Made by a program: the position numbers and the translations under genes. Source: Rhinopomastus cyanomelas (taxonomy: Eukaryota; Chordata; Aves; Bucerotiformes; Rhinopomastidae). From it: DNA of 64,000 nucleotides. Positions 1 to 10,212 of this stretch are shown in pieces. The DNA lies in the NCBI GenBank assembly GCA_013400115.1, contig VXBP01003494.1:186001-250000 (forward strand), in the 5' to 3' direction. The notes below the pieces were generated by a model. That model was not told the origin of the DNA and ran no database searches. It worked only from the letters and a program-made list of their open reading frames with translations. Numbering within the stretch: the first letter of the stretch is position 1; each line of letters opens with the position of its first letter.

Positions 1-999
1 GTCTAGTTGGAGGCCTGTATCTAGTGGAGTGCCTCAGGGGTCGGTGCTGGGACCAGTCCTGTTCAATCTATTCATTGATGACTTGGATGGAGGGATTAGG
101 GTGCTATCAGCAAGTTTGCTGATGACACAAAGCTGGGTGGTGTCGCCGACACACCTGCAGACTGTGCTGCCATTCAGCAGGACGTGGACAGGCTGGAGAG
201 CTGAGTGGGGAGAAATTTAATGAAGTATAACATAGGTAAACATAGAGTCTCGCATCTGGGCAAAAACAGCCCCAGGTACTAGTCTGGGTTGGAAACTGAC
301 CTCTTGTGAGAGCAGTGTAGGAGAAAGGGACCTGGGGTCCTGGTGGACAGCAGGATGAGCATGAGCCGGCAATGTGCTCTTGTGTCCACAAGGACCAACA
401 GCATAGTGGGGTGGATCAGAAGTGCGGTGGTTAGCAAATTGAGAGGGGTTCTTCTCCTTCTCTATTCTGCCCTAGTGAGACGACATCTGGAGTATTGTGT
501 CCAATTCTGGGCCATTCAGTTCATGAAGGATATGGAGCTGCTGGATGGTATCTAGCGTAGAGCAATGAAGATGATGAAGGAAGCAGAACACCTTCCTGAT
601 GAGGAAAGGTGAGGGAGCTGGGTCTCTTTAGCTCGGAGAAGAGGAGACTGAGGGGTGACCTCATGAATGTCTATAAATATGTGAGGGCTGGGTGTCAGGA
701 GGATGGAGCCAAGCTCTTTCCAGTGTTATCTAGTGATAGGACAAGGGGCAATGGGTGTCAGCTGGAACGTAGGAGGTTCCATATAAATATGAGAAGGAAC
801 TTCTTCACAATGAGGGTAACGGAGCACTGCAACAGGCTGCCCAGGGTACTTGTGAAGTCTCCTCTGGAGACGTTTAAAACCCACCTGGATATGTTCCTGT
901 GTGACTGGATCTAGGTGATCCTGCTCTGGCAGGGAGAATTGGACTGGACAAGATGATCTTTTGAGGTCCCTTTGGGTCCCTAATGATTCTATGATTCTA
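1..999 (+). mobile_element. CR1 LINE, 5'-truncated 3' part with ORF2 remnant
   Basis: The start resembles CR1 reverse transcriptase (VPQGSVLGPVLFNLFIDDLD). Later pieces such as LVRRHLEYCVQFWA and LGLFSSEKRRLRGD, and the 3' end TAATGATTCTATGATTCT, are the CR1 C-terminal domain and terminal octamers. Stops and shifts break the frame. It extends beyond the left edge and lies in RBL2 intron 1, antisense to the gene. Confidence 0.9.
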
Positions 1000-2482
1000 C
1001 AATTAATTGATCAAGCAGAGCTGTCCTACTCCTGTGACACTGAATCACACAGAAAGTTAGGGCTTGGAAGGGACCTCAGAAGATCATCTAGTACAACTCT
1101 CCAAAAGCAAAGATTCCAGCGATACACACTGAATTTCTAAAAGCAGGTAACAAGATGTTTAGCCATTGTTCTCAATATCTTATATTTCATATTTATAACA
1201 TTTCACAAGCTAACAGCATTGTCAGAAATGTTGTGTTTGAATCTCAGCAAAAGGACAAGTTACCTTTGTTCTGAGCAGCGCAGAATTTTAGTTAAAGACA
1301 CATAATTTCCCTCCACCGTCCCTCTGCTCACAGTGGGGACTGCTTTTCTGCAGGCGACATACAAGGCACACGCCAGCCAGTGCAGATCATTTCCCTGTGA
1401 ATCAAAACATTGGGCATCACTAAGGAGAAAATGTGCTTTTCAGCCATGTACTCAATGTCAGGAGAGCAGAAACGAATGGCACTGAAGTTCTGCCGAGCTA
1501 GTTTGTGTGTTTAGCTCTGAGCGTTAAACTGATGCTTCACATTGAACCGCACTCAAACTGATAGTTACAAGCTACCTTCATTCAGTTCACACTCAGCCCA
1601 GAGCCTAATGGTGTCTTTTTGGCATCACCCTTTCCTTCTAACACTTCTTACTCCCTCGATCTTAGAAAATCCCTAAACCCAAACCTCAGCTACAGTTCCA
1701 TGCTATCAGAGCATTCCTCTACCCTGAGCCGATGGAGTGAACAGAAAAGTTTCCGTTTTCTCTGTTACACCACAGAACAAGCTAATCTTGTGCTGAACGG
1801 CAGAAGTTAATTCCAACAAAGAACACCCGAATCTTTGATTAGAAAGGAGCATTTAGCGAGCACAGGGCAGTGACTGCGATACTGCGGGTTTCGGAAGTTG
1901 GCAAGGGGCCGCACGATTCAGCACCCGGGCACGTTCCGCGTTTTAACTTCAGCTGAACCACCGTTACCGGCAGCTCTGGGCAGGGAAAAGAGTAACAGAC
2001 AGACAGACGCGCTGTTATCGTCAGCAGCAGCCGGCAACGGGCACCTCCCCGCACAGCGAGGGCGTCACCGGCTATCACTAGCTGAAGGGTCGATGTTGCA
2101 AAACACTGAAGGAACCACCCGCGGCGTCTGGTCAGGACCACTGATCACAACCCCAACAATCACTGGCTGTAACGCGATGGGCGCAGCTCTGTCGCTGCCG
2201 CCGCTGTTACAGAGCGGATAACGCCCGTCTTGCTGCCCAGGGCCACGACCGCCCCTGCCCATCAAGGATCCCCCTTCCGTACGAGGAGGAGAGGAAGCGG
2301 CCCCGCCCTGCCCCTGCTGTGTGAGGGCGAGGCCGCGGCGCCTCACGGCCCGTCCCCGCCTTCCCCCTCCCCACCAACCCCGCGCTTAACCCTCTCCCTC
2401 CCGCCGGCCTTGCATCCAGGGCCGGTCACCTCAGCGCGGCCGCTGCCCCACGCCGTCTCCCGGCCCTGCTGCAGGCGCTCAC
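1000..2482 (-). other. RBL2 intron 1 (part)
   Basis: Apart from a small CR1 end (1044-1100) this is unique-looking sequence, becoming CpG-rich above 1840. No second RBL2 exon is seen. Confidence 0.7.
1044..1100 (-). mobile_element. CR1 3'-end fragment
   Basis: Reads TTAGGGCTTGGAAGGGACCT and AGATCATCTAGT, the reverse of a CR1 3' end. It lies 45 bp after the plus-oriented CR1, so the two ends face each other. Confidence 0.65.
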
Positions 2483-2692
2483 CTCTAGCGTGTAGTTGCG
2501 CTTCATGCTCTGGTAGCTAACCCAGGCCTCGGCGCGGGCGCGCTCGTCCATGTTGAGGCAGCTACAGAGCTCCTCGTAGCGCTGCCGAGTATCCTCGTCC
2601 TCGGCCGGCGGGGAGGATGGGGCGGCGTCGCTACCTGCCCCGATCCCGGCCCCCACCTCAACCCCGTCCTCATCTTCCTCCCCGCCCGGCAT
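2483..2692 (-). CDS. RBL2: RBL2 (p130) exon 1, N-terminal 70 residues
   Basis: The first coding exon of retinoblastoma-like protein 2, a nuclear pocket protein that with E2F4/5 and MuvB forms the DREAM repressor in quiescent cells. It starts with ATG at 2692-2690 and gives MPGGEEDEDG, an acidic Ala/Pro-rich leader, then TRQRYEELCSCLNMDERARA and EAWVSYQSMKRNYTLE. The RFDELCSRLNMDE-like part matches RBL2, not RB1 or RBL1. The donor is GTGAGC from 2482, after codon 70. It sits in a CpG island and in the expected position downstream of CHD9 on the same strand. The remaining exons lie beyond the left edge. Confidence 0.92.
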
Positions 2693-2703
2693 CCCGCACC
2701 CCG

Positions 2704-2718
2704 CCGCCAGGGGGCAGC
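2704..2718 (+). promoter_or_regulatory. CTCF-like motif upstream of RBL2 start
   Basis: CCGCCAGGGGGCAGC fits the CTCF core CCNSYAGRKGGCRS at every constrained position. It lies 12-26 bp upstream of the RBL2 ATG, oriented opposite to RBL2 transcription, probably in its 5' UTR. Occupancy is not shown by sequence. Confidence 0.6.
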
Positions 2719-2734
2719 GCTACCTGCCCCGCAC

Positions 2735-2746
2735 TGCGCCTGCGCC
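2735..2746 (+). promoter_or_regulatory. NRF1-like site
   Basis: TGCGCCTGCGCC contains the GCGC-NN-GCGC core of NRF1 sites. A second near match, TGCGCAAGCGCC, lies at 2874-2885. Both are within the RBL2 CpG island. Confidence 0.4.
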
Positions 2747-2841
2747 GCCGCCCCGAGGGGTCGCGAATGCGAGTTCGAATCCAAACGGTCGGCGCGGGGT
2801 CCCGCCTCTTCCACCCCCTCCTAGCCGCATCGCGGCCGCTC

Positions 2842-2846
2842 ATTGG
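2842..2846 (-). promoter_or_regulatory. CCAAT box of the RBL2 promoter
   Basis: CCAAT on the minus strand (CGCCCAATGAG context), 150 bp upstream of the RBL2 ATG. NF-Y sites at this spacing are common in cell-cycle gene promoters. Confidence 0.45.
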
Positions 2847-3254
2847 GCGAAGAGGGCGTGCCTAGCCAGGCCATGCGCAAGCGCCGCGCGCTCCCTTCCC
2901 GGCAGGCACCGCGGTTGCTGCGTTATCGCGGGTGTCGGCGGGGATGCGTCCCGAATGGTCCGGGAGAGCTGGAGGTACCCTCAACCCCTACCGATCGGAC
3001 CACCGCGGGGTTCAGCGATTCGCTGTCACAGTGGCTGTTAGAGGCGGCGAGTGGAACCGTCTTCGGGTCTAAGGGTGTGCGAGTATTGCATGATGTAAAC
3101 AGGGCCTCAACAGAACAGAGTTGACCTTTCGAGTTGGATGATTTATTTTGGGTCAGTCGAGCCACAACTCTTCGAGGGTTGTCACCGGTTCAGTGAGGCA
3201 GTGCAACAGGTGATGCCCGGTTTCAAGGGATAAACAGCACATTGGAATAATAAA

Positions 3255-3410
3255 GTCATAGAATCATGAATATTTCAGACTGAAAAAGATCTTTTGAGAT
3301 CACGAAGTTGAACCATTAACCCAGTAGTATCCAGCCCACTCATGTCCTCAAGCCCAATATCTACATGGCTTTTCAGCAAAAGCTGCCACTGTGAAGGCCC
3401 CAGTTAGCCG
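3255..3410 (-). mobile_element. Old CR1-type fragment
   Basis: AGTCATAGAATCATGAATAT followed by diverged text of the CR1 type (GATCTTTTGAGATCACGAAG, then TTAACCCAGTAGTATCCAGC). Just upstream of the RBL2 CpG island. Confidence 0.6.
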
Positions 3411-4889
3411 AGGACAACCCAGACCAAATGTTGAAGGGTCAGGTCAGGCCTTCAGCAGGTGCAAAGGAATTATGAGATCAGCAGAAGAGATTGAAACACA
3501 AACTTGCTGACTTAGCTTTTGTACTACTAACCCCTCAAAGCTAACAATTTCAAGGGAAAAAGGCATTGTCAGAAAGGGAATATTTGTTTAACCTGTTTTA
3601 CAGAACATGAGCAGGCACTTGTACCCAGCAGTGAGAGCTGTTGGCTGCAGACAGCCCAAGAAGGTGGAAGATAATGATGGCAGCAGGGTCACCCCACATA
3701 TGTAGTCCCTTGGCCTGCCAGGACCACTTGGGAGTCCTTGCCCATTTCACTGTAATACTAAACATTAAGGGTCTGGGTGGCTGTAATGTCTAACGTATCT
3801 TTTTAAAAGCGGACTCTTTGCATTGAAGCAGCAGCTGCATTTAACACTGCAAGGATTTTGTTGACAGTTGTCAGTAAAGAAGAAACAGCAAAAACGACAA
3901 ACCTCCTCTTTCAAAATCCTTTACATATAAAACCCAACACCCTGTCAGTATTAAAGCCAAGGTCAAAGGTTACAATGCTGCAATTACAGCTACCTACTTC
4001 CCTATGTTTTTTTATGCATCTAGACTTCCCAAGAGTTTCCCAGACCAGCCTCCCAAAAAAGTTAGACACAAGAGACCTTACCTGGGACTGTGCTTTGGGG
4101 TGTTGTCCATAGTTGAAGCAAACAAACATCAGGGATTAACAGTCCTCGTTTTGCGGAGTTACAGTTGGCCCTTTCCTTCCTTACTTGAGAGGGCCTGGAA
4201 GAAGGCAGCGTTAAGGAAAGAAAAATCAAATTAGGCAAGTCAGGGTGTTTTGGGAGACACCTGCATGTATTTCTGCATTTCGAGACTTCAGTTGACTGTA
4301 TTTGGTGGAAAATTTTCCTTAGTTCCTTGTATTTCTCTCTCAGAGGATAGTGCCCCTACAATACCTGGTTAAAAACAAAGTAGTAACAATCAAACCCAAT
4401 GTTTGGCAATGTTCTGGCAGGCTGGGATGTTGGGCACTAATGCATGATGTCATTTACTGGCACCACTGCAGTTACAGTGCATTTCAAGATCTTTCCTGTG
4501 CATGTGATCACTATTTTCCTCACCAATACTTAACTACTAAAAAGAAGTCTCTTAAAAGAGTGGTTTTGTCAAGGAAATGCTAAATGAAACTTAGCTTTCT
4601 CATCAGAAACTCTTAACCATCAGCAGTGCTTGTGATGCCTTTCAACAGTATTTTATTTGACAAATTAGTTAGTAAAGCAGGAAAGGCTTTTGTATTGTTT
4701 GGCTATTGGAAGACACTATCTTTACTTTCTTTTCCTCTAAATGTGCCACATTGTACTGCCTGTTTGTGTAACAGTAGGGCCATTTAGATAAGCCTGGAGA
4801 ATTGTTTTGTAAACTCCTGTGGTTACGGCACACCAGCACAGCCCTCACAGACAGACACAGTCAGAGATTATTAAGCGTGGGAAGCACGG

Positions 4890-5330
4890 CCATAGAGTCT
4901 AGGACAGGTCTTGAAAGTCTCCAGAGACTCCACAACCTCCCTGGGCAGCCTGTTCCAGTGCTCTGTGACCCTTACAGTGAAGAAGTTCTTCGTCATGTTG
5001 AGGTGAAACATGTTGTGCTCTAGCTGGAATCCACTGCCCCTCAAACTATCCCAGGGCACAAGTGAAAAGAGATTGTCTCTTTCTTCTTGACACCCAGCCC
5101 TCATGTATTTATAGACAATAACTTAATTCCCTTGTACTCTTCTCCTCTCCAGACTGAAAAGGGCCAAGTCTCTTAGTCTTTCCTTATAAGGTACGCGCTC
5201 CAGTCCTTTAATCATCGTCACAGCCCTCCATTGGACTGTCTCAAGCAGATCTCTCTCTCTTGAACTGGGGAGCCCAGAACCCAGTGCAATACTCCAGGTG
5301 TGGTCTTGCTAGGGCAGAGCATCATAGTTC
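4890..5330 (-). mobile_element. CR1 LINE fragment
   Basis: Reverse-oriented CR1 ORF2 C-terminus: CTCCACAACCTCCCTGGGCA, TTCCAGTGCTCTGTGACCCT and AATACTCCAGGTGTGGTCTT are diagnostic blocks. It lacks the 3' terminal octamers. Intergenic between CHD9 and RBL2. Confidence 0.85.
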
Positions 5331-5847
5331 ATGTCCCAACTAGGTACAGATGTAAAAGAACTAGATCAGACACTTTATACAGTTAAATGTTAGTAACTTT
5401 GACATAAACAATAATAACATGTACTGTGGATCTCATGATGTTGCCCAGGTGCACCAGGGCCATCCCATTATAGCCTGAATGCAGGTGGCAAGCAGCAAAC
5501 GTTCATTCTGACAGTGTAGCAATGCTGTCCTACACAACAGCAAACAAAAAGGGTTTTCCTAAATAACAGGACAGAAATAATTTTCTCAAGAGACAAGAAC
5601 AGGACAGTAATTTGCCTTGGGACACCCTGTTAACAGTCTAACCTAATCACTGTAGTCACATAGTGTTTCACGAGAGTGCAAGAAATGAAAACACTGATAC
5701 TGTGCTGAGATATAATGTTCATTGGAAATAGTTCCATTGGAAGACTGACCTATTTCTATTTTGATTTACAGACTAAAAGGACTGGATTATAAAATTACAA
5801 GACATGAATTCTCTCTCCCTTTACATTTTTTTTTAAATCTGTGACAG

Positions 5848-5990
5848 TTTCACAGAGTCACTGAATTACTGAGGCTGGAAAAGACCTCTTAAGATCAGCA
5901 AGTCCAGCCTATGAACTAACATCACCACAAACATTGCCAACAGACCTAGCAGACCTAACATTCCTAAAAACCTTCTCAAAAGAAATATTA
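5848..5990 (-). mobile_element. CR1 3'-end fragment
   Basis: CACAGAGTCACTGAATTACTGAGGCTGG-type start (given in part), then AAAAGACCTCTTAAGATCAG and the CCAGCCTATGAACTAACATC block. A different subfamily from the larger copies; similar to 62568-62715 and 51665-52135. Confidence 0.6.
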
Positions 5991-6167
5991 AAAGTACTAA
6001 GAGACACTCTGCAGGACTTACAAGGGCAAGGAGAAACAAAAAAGAGAGGCAGAGATCTCAGGCATTTTTTATCACCTGTGTAAAGACGATCATGATCCAA
6101 AACCACAATTCATATCAGAATAAATAAGGACACCACCATTCAAAGTGGAATGCCAGGTTAGAACAAG

Positions 6168-6246
6168 TTTAGGTGATCCTGCTGTTGCAGGCGGATTGGA
6201 CTAGATGATCTTTCGAGGTCCCTTCCAATCCGTAATGATTCTATGA
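6168..6246 (+). mobile_element. CR1 3'-end fragment
   Basis: TTTAGGTGATCCTGCTGTTG, GATTGGACTAGATGATCTTT and terminal TAATGATTCTATGA. A short 5'-truncated insertion beyond the predicted CHD9 3' end. Confidence 0.8.
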
Positions 6247-7294
6247 CACCTGGCCACCAGGAGACAACTCATGTTGACAAGAAACTCCCGTTTCCTGTAT
6301 AGAATATATGAAAATAGCAGTAGTAAGTATCTGGTACTTAATGAAAAGATGTAGTAAGCATGGGGCAAGGAATGCAGACTGTTACAGAGGACTCGGGGGA
6401 AGAGTGTTCCACTGCTAGCACACTTACGCTGAAACATCAGGTACATCATTATTTCAAGTGAAGTCAACTTTAGGATCAGAACACAAACTGTATACTCTCC
6501 TCACTGTTACTACTGAAAGGCTGGAACAACAGTTTGGTTCTAAAACACCAGGATCACAGGAAATCGCTTCCCAGAGACATTATACAACAGTAAAACATTG
6601 TCTTCGGTGGGAGGCGTTATATCTTTAGCTTGATTTTCATTTTATGGTCTTACAGCTTAACACTAAAACTTCTGCTGCTGAAAAATACACATTTAATCCT
6701 TAGACAGCATTCTTTCCACATACTGAGGCCGACATCATGGGTAGTCAAAGAATATGTTTAATAAAAAATAATTAAACTTCCATTTGCTCTATAGAACATC
6801 ATAGAAAGTAATTCAATAAATTACAAATGACTTTTTAAGACGCTTGTTCAACTACAGAAAGCAAATCCGGACTACACAGAACACAACTGGCAAATATTGC
6901 AAATGTCCAAAAAAAAAAAAACCCTGGACTAAGACTTGGATCATGAAGCCTGAAAACAAGGGATAGAAATACAAGGCAATAACAGCTAAGGTTCTTTTAG
7001 TAACTACTAACACACACTTTATCATCACCTTGGATATCCTTTAAACTTCAGTATTAGTGTAATTCTACTGAGGTTTCCTTATAACCCTTAAGTCTACACA
7101 ACTGTATTTGCATATAGTTCAGCTGATAGTGGGACATTTGTTCTCCTTCTGGTTCAAACCAATTAAAAATAAACCAAATATATTATGTTCAAGTCTACAC
7201 CAGCCTTCATTACTTGAAACTGTAATTGCCTTATTACATATAAAGAATCACTAGAATGGTAACCAAACTCACTTGACCATAATTAGGAAAATAC

Positions 7295-7300
7295 TTTATT
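7295..7300 (-). terminator. Candidate CHD9 poly(A) signal AATAAA
   Basis: AATAAA on the minus strand, followed 20-35 nt later by GTCAAGTGAGTTTGGTT, a plausible downstream GU-rich element. The alternative signal at 8304-8299 has a weaker downstream element. Confidence 0.45.
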
Positions 7301-8298
7301 TCATAAATCTGATATAAATTAAGTTTTAGCCACAATATTTAGGATTTGTTTGTGGGGTAAGGGTGGGAAGTGATGGTATTGTTGATATACTCCATCAGCA
7401 AACAAAGTTAATAACTGTGTGTAAAACTTTGGCTATTTCATAGTCACATCCTAGTGAAATAAAAGTGCTATATTACGAAGGGCAAAACAGGAAATAGGAA
7501 ATCTTGTCTTTTTTTTCTCCACAATGAAGAATTGCTACCCCCTTCTCTTGGCAGTTTTGTTTGAAATTTTTACTATTGCTAAGACACTGCATGAAGGGCC
7601 AAAAAATACACCAGAATACTATTTGGGAAGAATAAGCAACCAGCACAACCCAAATGGTACTTGTGTAATTACATGTAATACTGCTTCTAATCATGGGGCT
7701 AGTTGTTTTGCACATAGAAACTTATATTTCATTGGTAAAGATCTTGATAAAAAACAACACAGTTGTTTTACTGTACAAGCAAGCAACAGAACTATATCAA
7801 AATATACAGTTTTTGTTTTTTATTCTTAAATTTATCCCTTTGTAAAGCTTTTTTCCCCAATGACTTCTACTAGTACCTGTATCTATTGTTTTTTAACACT
7901 TGGTTACCCTTGGACTCCAAATGATGTAACCAAGGGTCAACTGAAGTCTCAGTCAGTTCAGAACTTCTGCAAATGTGAATCTGGGCCTCGACTGTGTCAG
8001 AGTAATAGCAGCTTAAGAAGAAGGAGGAATCCTATCACACATCGAACATCAGACAGATTTTATATAGTAAAGAGTTCTAAGGATTTGGACTTCAAAAACA
8101 GATGCCTTATGGCCTGTTACTGTGGTTTCTAGGAATATTTTGTCTTCCTTATAATTCAAAGTGCTTTTTCTTTAGTGGGTAACTCAGCATAATATATGAA
8201 GTGATATCCCAAAAATGAATTTCAGTAACAGTTCATATTTAGTCGGATTTAAATCTCCAGAGAAGTTTAAACTCAAAGGAGTTCAAAACTATTTGTAC

Positions 8299-8304
8299 TT
8301 TATT
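8299..8304 (-). terminator. Alternative proximal poly(A) signal AATAAA
   Basis: A second minus-strand AATAAA about 1.05 kb after the CHD9 stop. It could give a short 3' UTR isoform. There is no strong GU-rich element behind it. Confidence 0.3.
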
Positions 8305-9348
8305 TACCGTTATTAACTGGTAACTCCAGGAGGTTTTATGACATAAAACACAAATAGAAATCTACACAAACAAAGCAAACAAACAATTTTTACATGAAGT
8401 ATGCAGTGTTGAAAGGTCTTTTCAGTGGCACTTTATGACTTTGCCTCTTCTGAGTCTTGAGGAAACTATTACACATTTTGGGACTTTCAATTCTGCAGAG
8501 GGAGCCCAAAACTTTGCAAGGTGTAAACTAAATAGATCTACGTGGTGCCAAGGAGCATGAGGTAAGACAGGTTTTGATTTAATTTCCCCTTTAATGCTGT
8601 CAAAGAGAACAGCTATAGTAAGGGGTGGGGGCAAAAGCTCGACTGTCACACCTCAAAAGATCTCAGATTTTAACACGATATACAGGATGTCTTTAGAAAA
8701 CAAAACAAAACTGAAAACAAGTAATAGAAACCAATGTAAACTTCCTAAACTAACTCAGCTGAGGTAACAGGTAGCCAGTTTAATTGGCTGATTGGGAAAA
8801 AATTTATCATCTTTTCAACACACTTGTACCTGAATTGGAAACAGCAGTGCATCACAACACTAGAGCATTCTCATGTAATTAAAGCAATGGATGGTGATGT
8901 AGATTCTACAGCTTTCATGACATTCATTAGCTGCCCAAATTATTGCTGAGTTTTGATCTGTAAATTATAAGTGTCAAGGAGGCTGTAAAACTATATTCAA
9001 ATTAAATCAATAATACGCATAAAGTATTCTGTGTTCACTGCAAATATATTAAATATACAGCTCTTACTTGAGCATTATTTTCATAAAATTAACCCCCCAA
9101 CAAAATTATAATGCCTTTTGTTGTAATTTTACACCATTGTGTATTTGATAGTACATACAAGTTCAGAAACTTATGAACTTCAAGAAATATTACATGCAAA
9201 ACGTCTCTGAAAGCAGTTTGCACTTCTAAACAAATACTGAAATGTTCGGTCAGTAAATCATTGATGCACTCAACACTGGGTTATTTACAATGAAATAATT
9301 AAAGAATAAATTCAAAATCAGTTTATAATTTAAGTGCAGAGTCTGGGG

Positions 9349-10212
9349 TCAGTCTTCATCGCTAGAATCTGAATCCTCAGATGAAGACGATGTACTATCA
9401 GATCCAGATGAAGCATCTGCTTTCTCTGAACCCTCATCTGTGCTGTTTTCGTTGTGAGAGCTTGGCTCTGTTCCCCCTTTGTCTTCCTGATCTCTAACCC
9501 TAGAATTTTCCTCCTTGTCTTCTGTGGGCTTGACTGAGCCCGTGTCACTGCTTTCACTGTTCTGTACATCAAAAATATTAGACTGAGACAAAGCTGGGAT
9601 ATGAAGATTAAGGCCTGGAGTGAGAAGCATCCCTGGGTAAAGTATGTTGGACAAAAGTAATGGGTTAAGAGAGAGAGGATTGGCAGCTGCAGCAGCAGAG
9701 GATGTTGAAGGAGAACTTGAAACAGAGTTTTCACCACCAGTATCCGTATTTTGGTCTTCTGTCCTTTCTTTCTTTATATCTGTCTCCTTCAAATCGCTTC
9801 CCTTTTTTTCCTCTGAAATAGATTCTGCAGACTTTGTGAGAAGTCCTCCCATGCCCAGCAGGTTTGGTAATCCAGCCATCCCGGACAGCAGCATGGGGAA
9901 CATGGCAGCCATGTTCTTAGCTTCTCCTCCAGCAGTTAAACCAGCTGGCATTCCCATTAATCCCGCCGTTACTTGCAGTGACTGCAGGTTTTGCAGGTTC
10001 TGTTGTAAGGCCTGGAGACTAGGCAGATCCACTCCTGGAAGCACCCCGTTAGCTAGCAGAGGGTTAACTGACACGCTTGCAGCAGTGGCAGCTGCCGCAG
10101 CTGCTGTTGCCTTCGCAATCTCACTTTTGGGGCGCCTTCCTCTCCGGCTGACTTCCTCCCGCACAACGGGTCCAGTGAGAATACGTTCAAACATACCTTC
10201 TGGGAGAAATCC
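9349..10212 (-). CDS. CHD9: CHD9 exon W37, terminal coding exon and stop
   Basis: Residues 2090-2376 then TGA at 9349-9351. In order: RRGRRPK, an AT-hook-like core (2112-2118); an Ala-run helix; Leu/Met/Gly-rich hydrophobic repeats with LxxLL motifs LPNLL (2204-2208) and LNPLL (2271-2275), of the kind used to contact nuclear receptors; an IKKE SUMO consensus; and an acidic Ser/Asp tail ending SDSSDED. The last residues match the CHD9 C-terminus as remembered and differ from CHD7 and CHD8. Acceptor TCTTGCAG before 10212. Confidence 0.96.
   Translation of the reverse strand, partial: GFLPEGMFERILTGPVVREEVSRRGRRPKSEIAKATAAAAAATAASVSVNPLLANGVLPGVDLPSLQALQQNLQNLQSLQVTAGLMGMPAGLTAGGEAKNMAAMFPMLLSGMAGLPNLLGMGGLLTKSAESISEEKKGSDLKETDIKKERTEDQNTDTGGENSVSSSPSTSSAAAAANPLSLNPLLLSNILYPGMLLTPGLNLHIPALSQSNIFDVQNSESSDTGSVKPTEDKEENSRVRDQEDKGGTEPSSHNENSTDEGSEKADASSGSDSTSSSSEDSDSSDED

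Larger units (their letters stand above)
1840..3110. promoter_or_regulatory. CpG island at the RBL2 5' end
   Basis: The only long C+G-rich, CpG-dense block in the window, centred on the RBL2 start codon. No TATA box is evident, as usual for such promoters. On the upstream side it holds CCAAT, NRF1-like and CTCF-like motifs (separate entries). A divergent plus-strand transcript would be possible, but no coding gene is seen there. Confidence 0.85.
3110..7279. other. RBL2-CHD9 intergenic region
   Basis: A/T-rich. Contains four CR1 pieces (3255, 4890, 5848, 6168). No gene, tRNA or structured RNA was recognised in the rest. Confidence 0.65.
7280..9348 (-). other. CHD9: Probable CHD9 3' untranslated region
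   Basis: A/T-rich, with no recognisable repeat and no coding homology, immediately after the CHD9 stop. Its downstream limit is inferred from an AATAAA at 7300-7295 followed by a GT-rich stretch. A nearer AATAAA exists at 8304-8299, so shorter forms are possible. A length of about 2.1 kb would be similar to my recollection of the mammalian UTR. Confidence 0.5.

Noticed and set aside
980..1000. Repeated ATTCTATG octamers considered as a short tandem or CRISPR-like array
   Set aside because: They are CR1 3' terminal repeats, two or three units only, with no spacers.
2230..2520. Pro/Arg-rich frames in the CpG island on the plus strand
   Set aside because: Composition-driven; the RBL2 exon on the minus strand explains the conserved part.
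2760..2800. E2F-like or CHR-like words near the RBL2 promoter
   Set aside because: Only partial matches (TTCGAA, TCGGCGCG); not good enough to list as sites.
7524..7829. 101-codon plus-strand frame beginning with a signal-peptide-like MKNCYPLLLAVLFEI
   Set aside because: Lies antisense in the A/T-rich CHD9 3' UTR with no homology; hydrophobic starts are expected by chance there.
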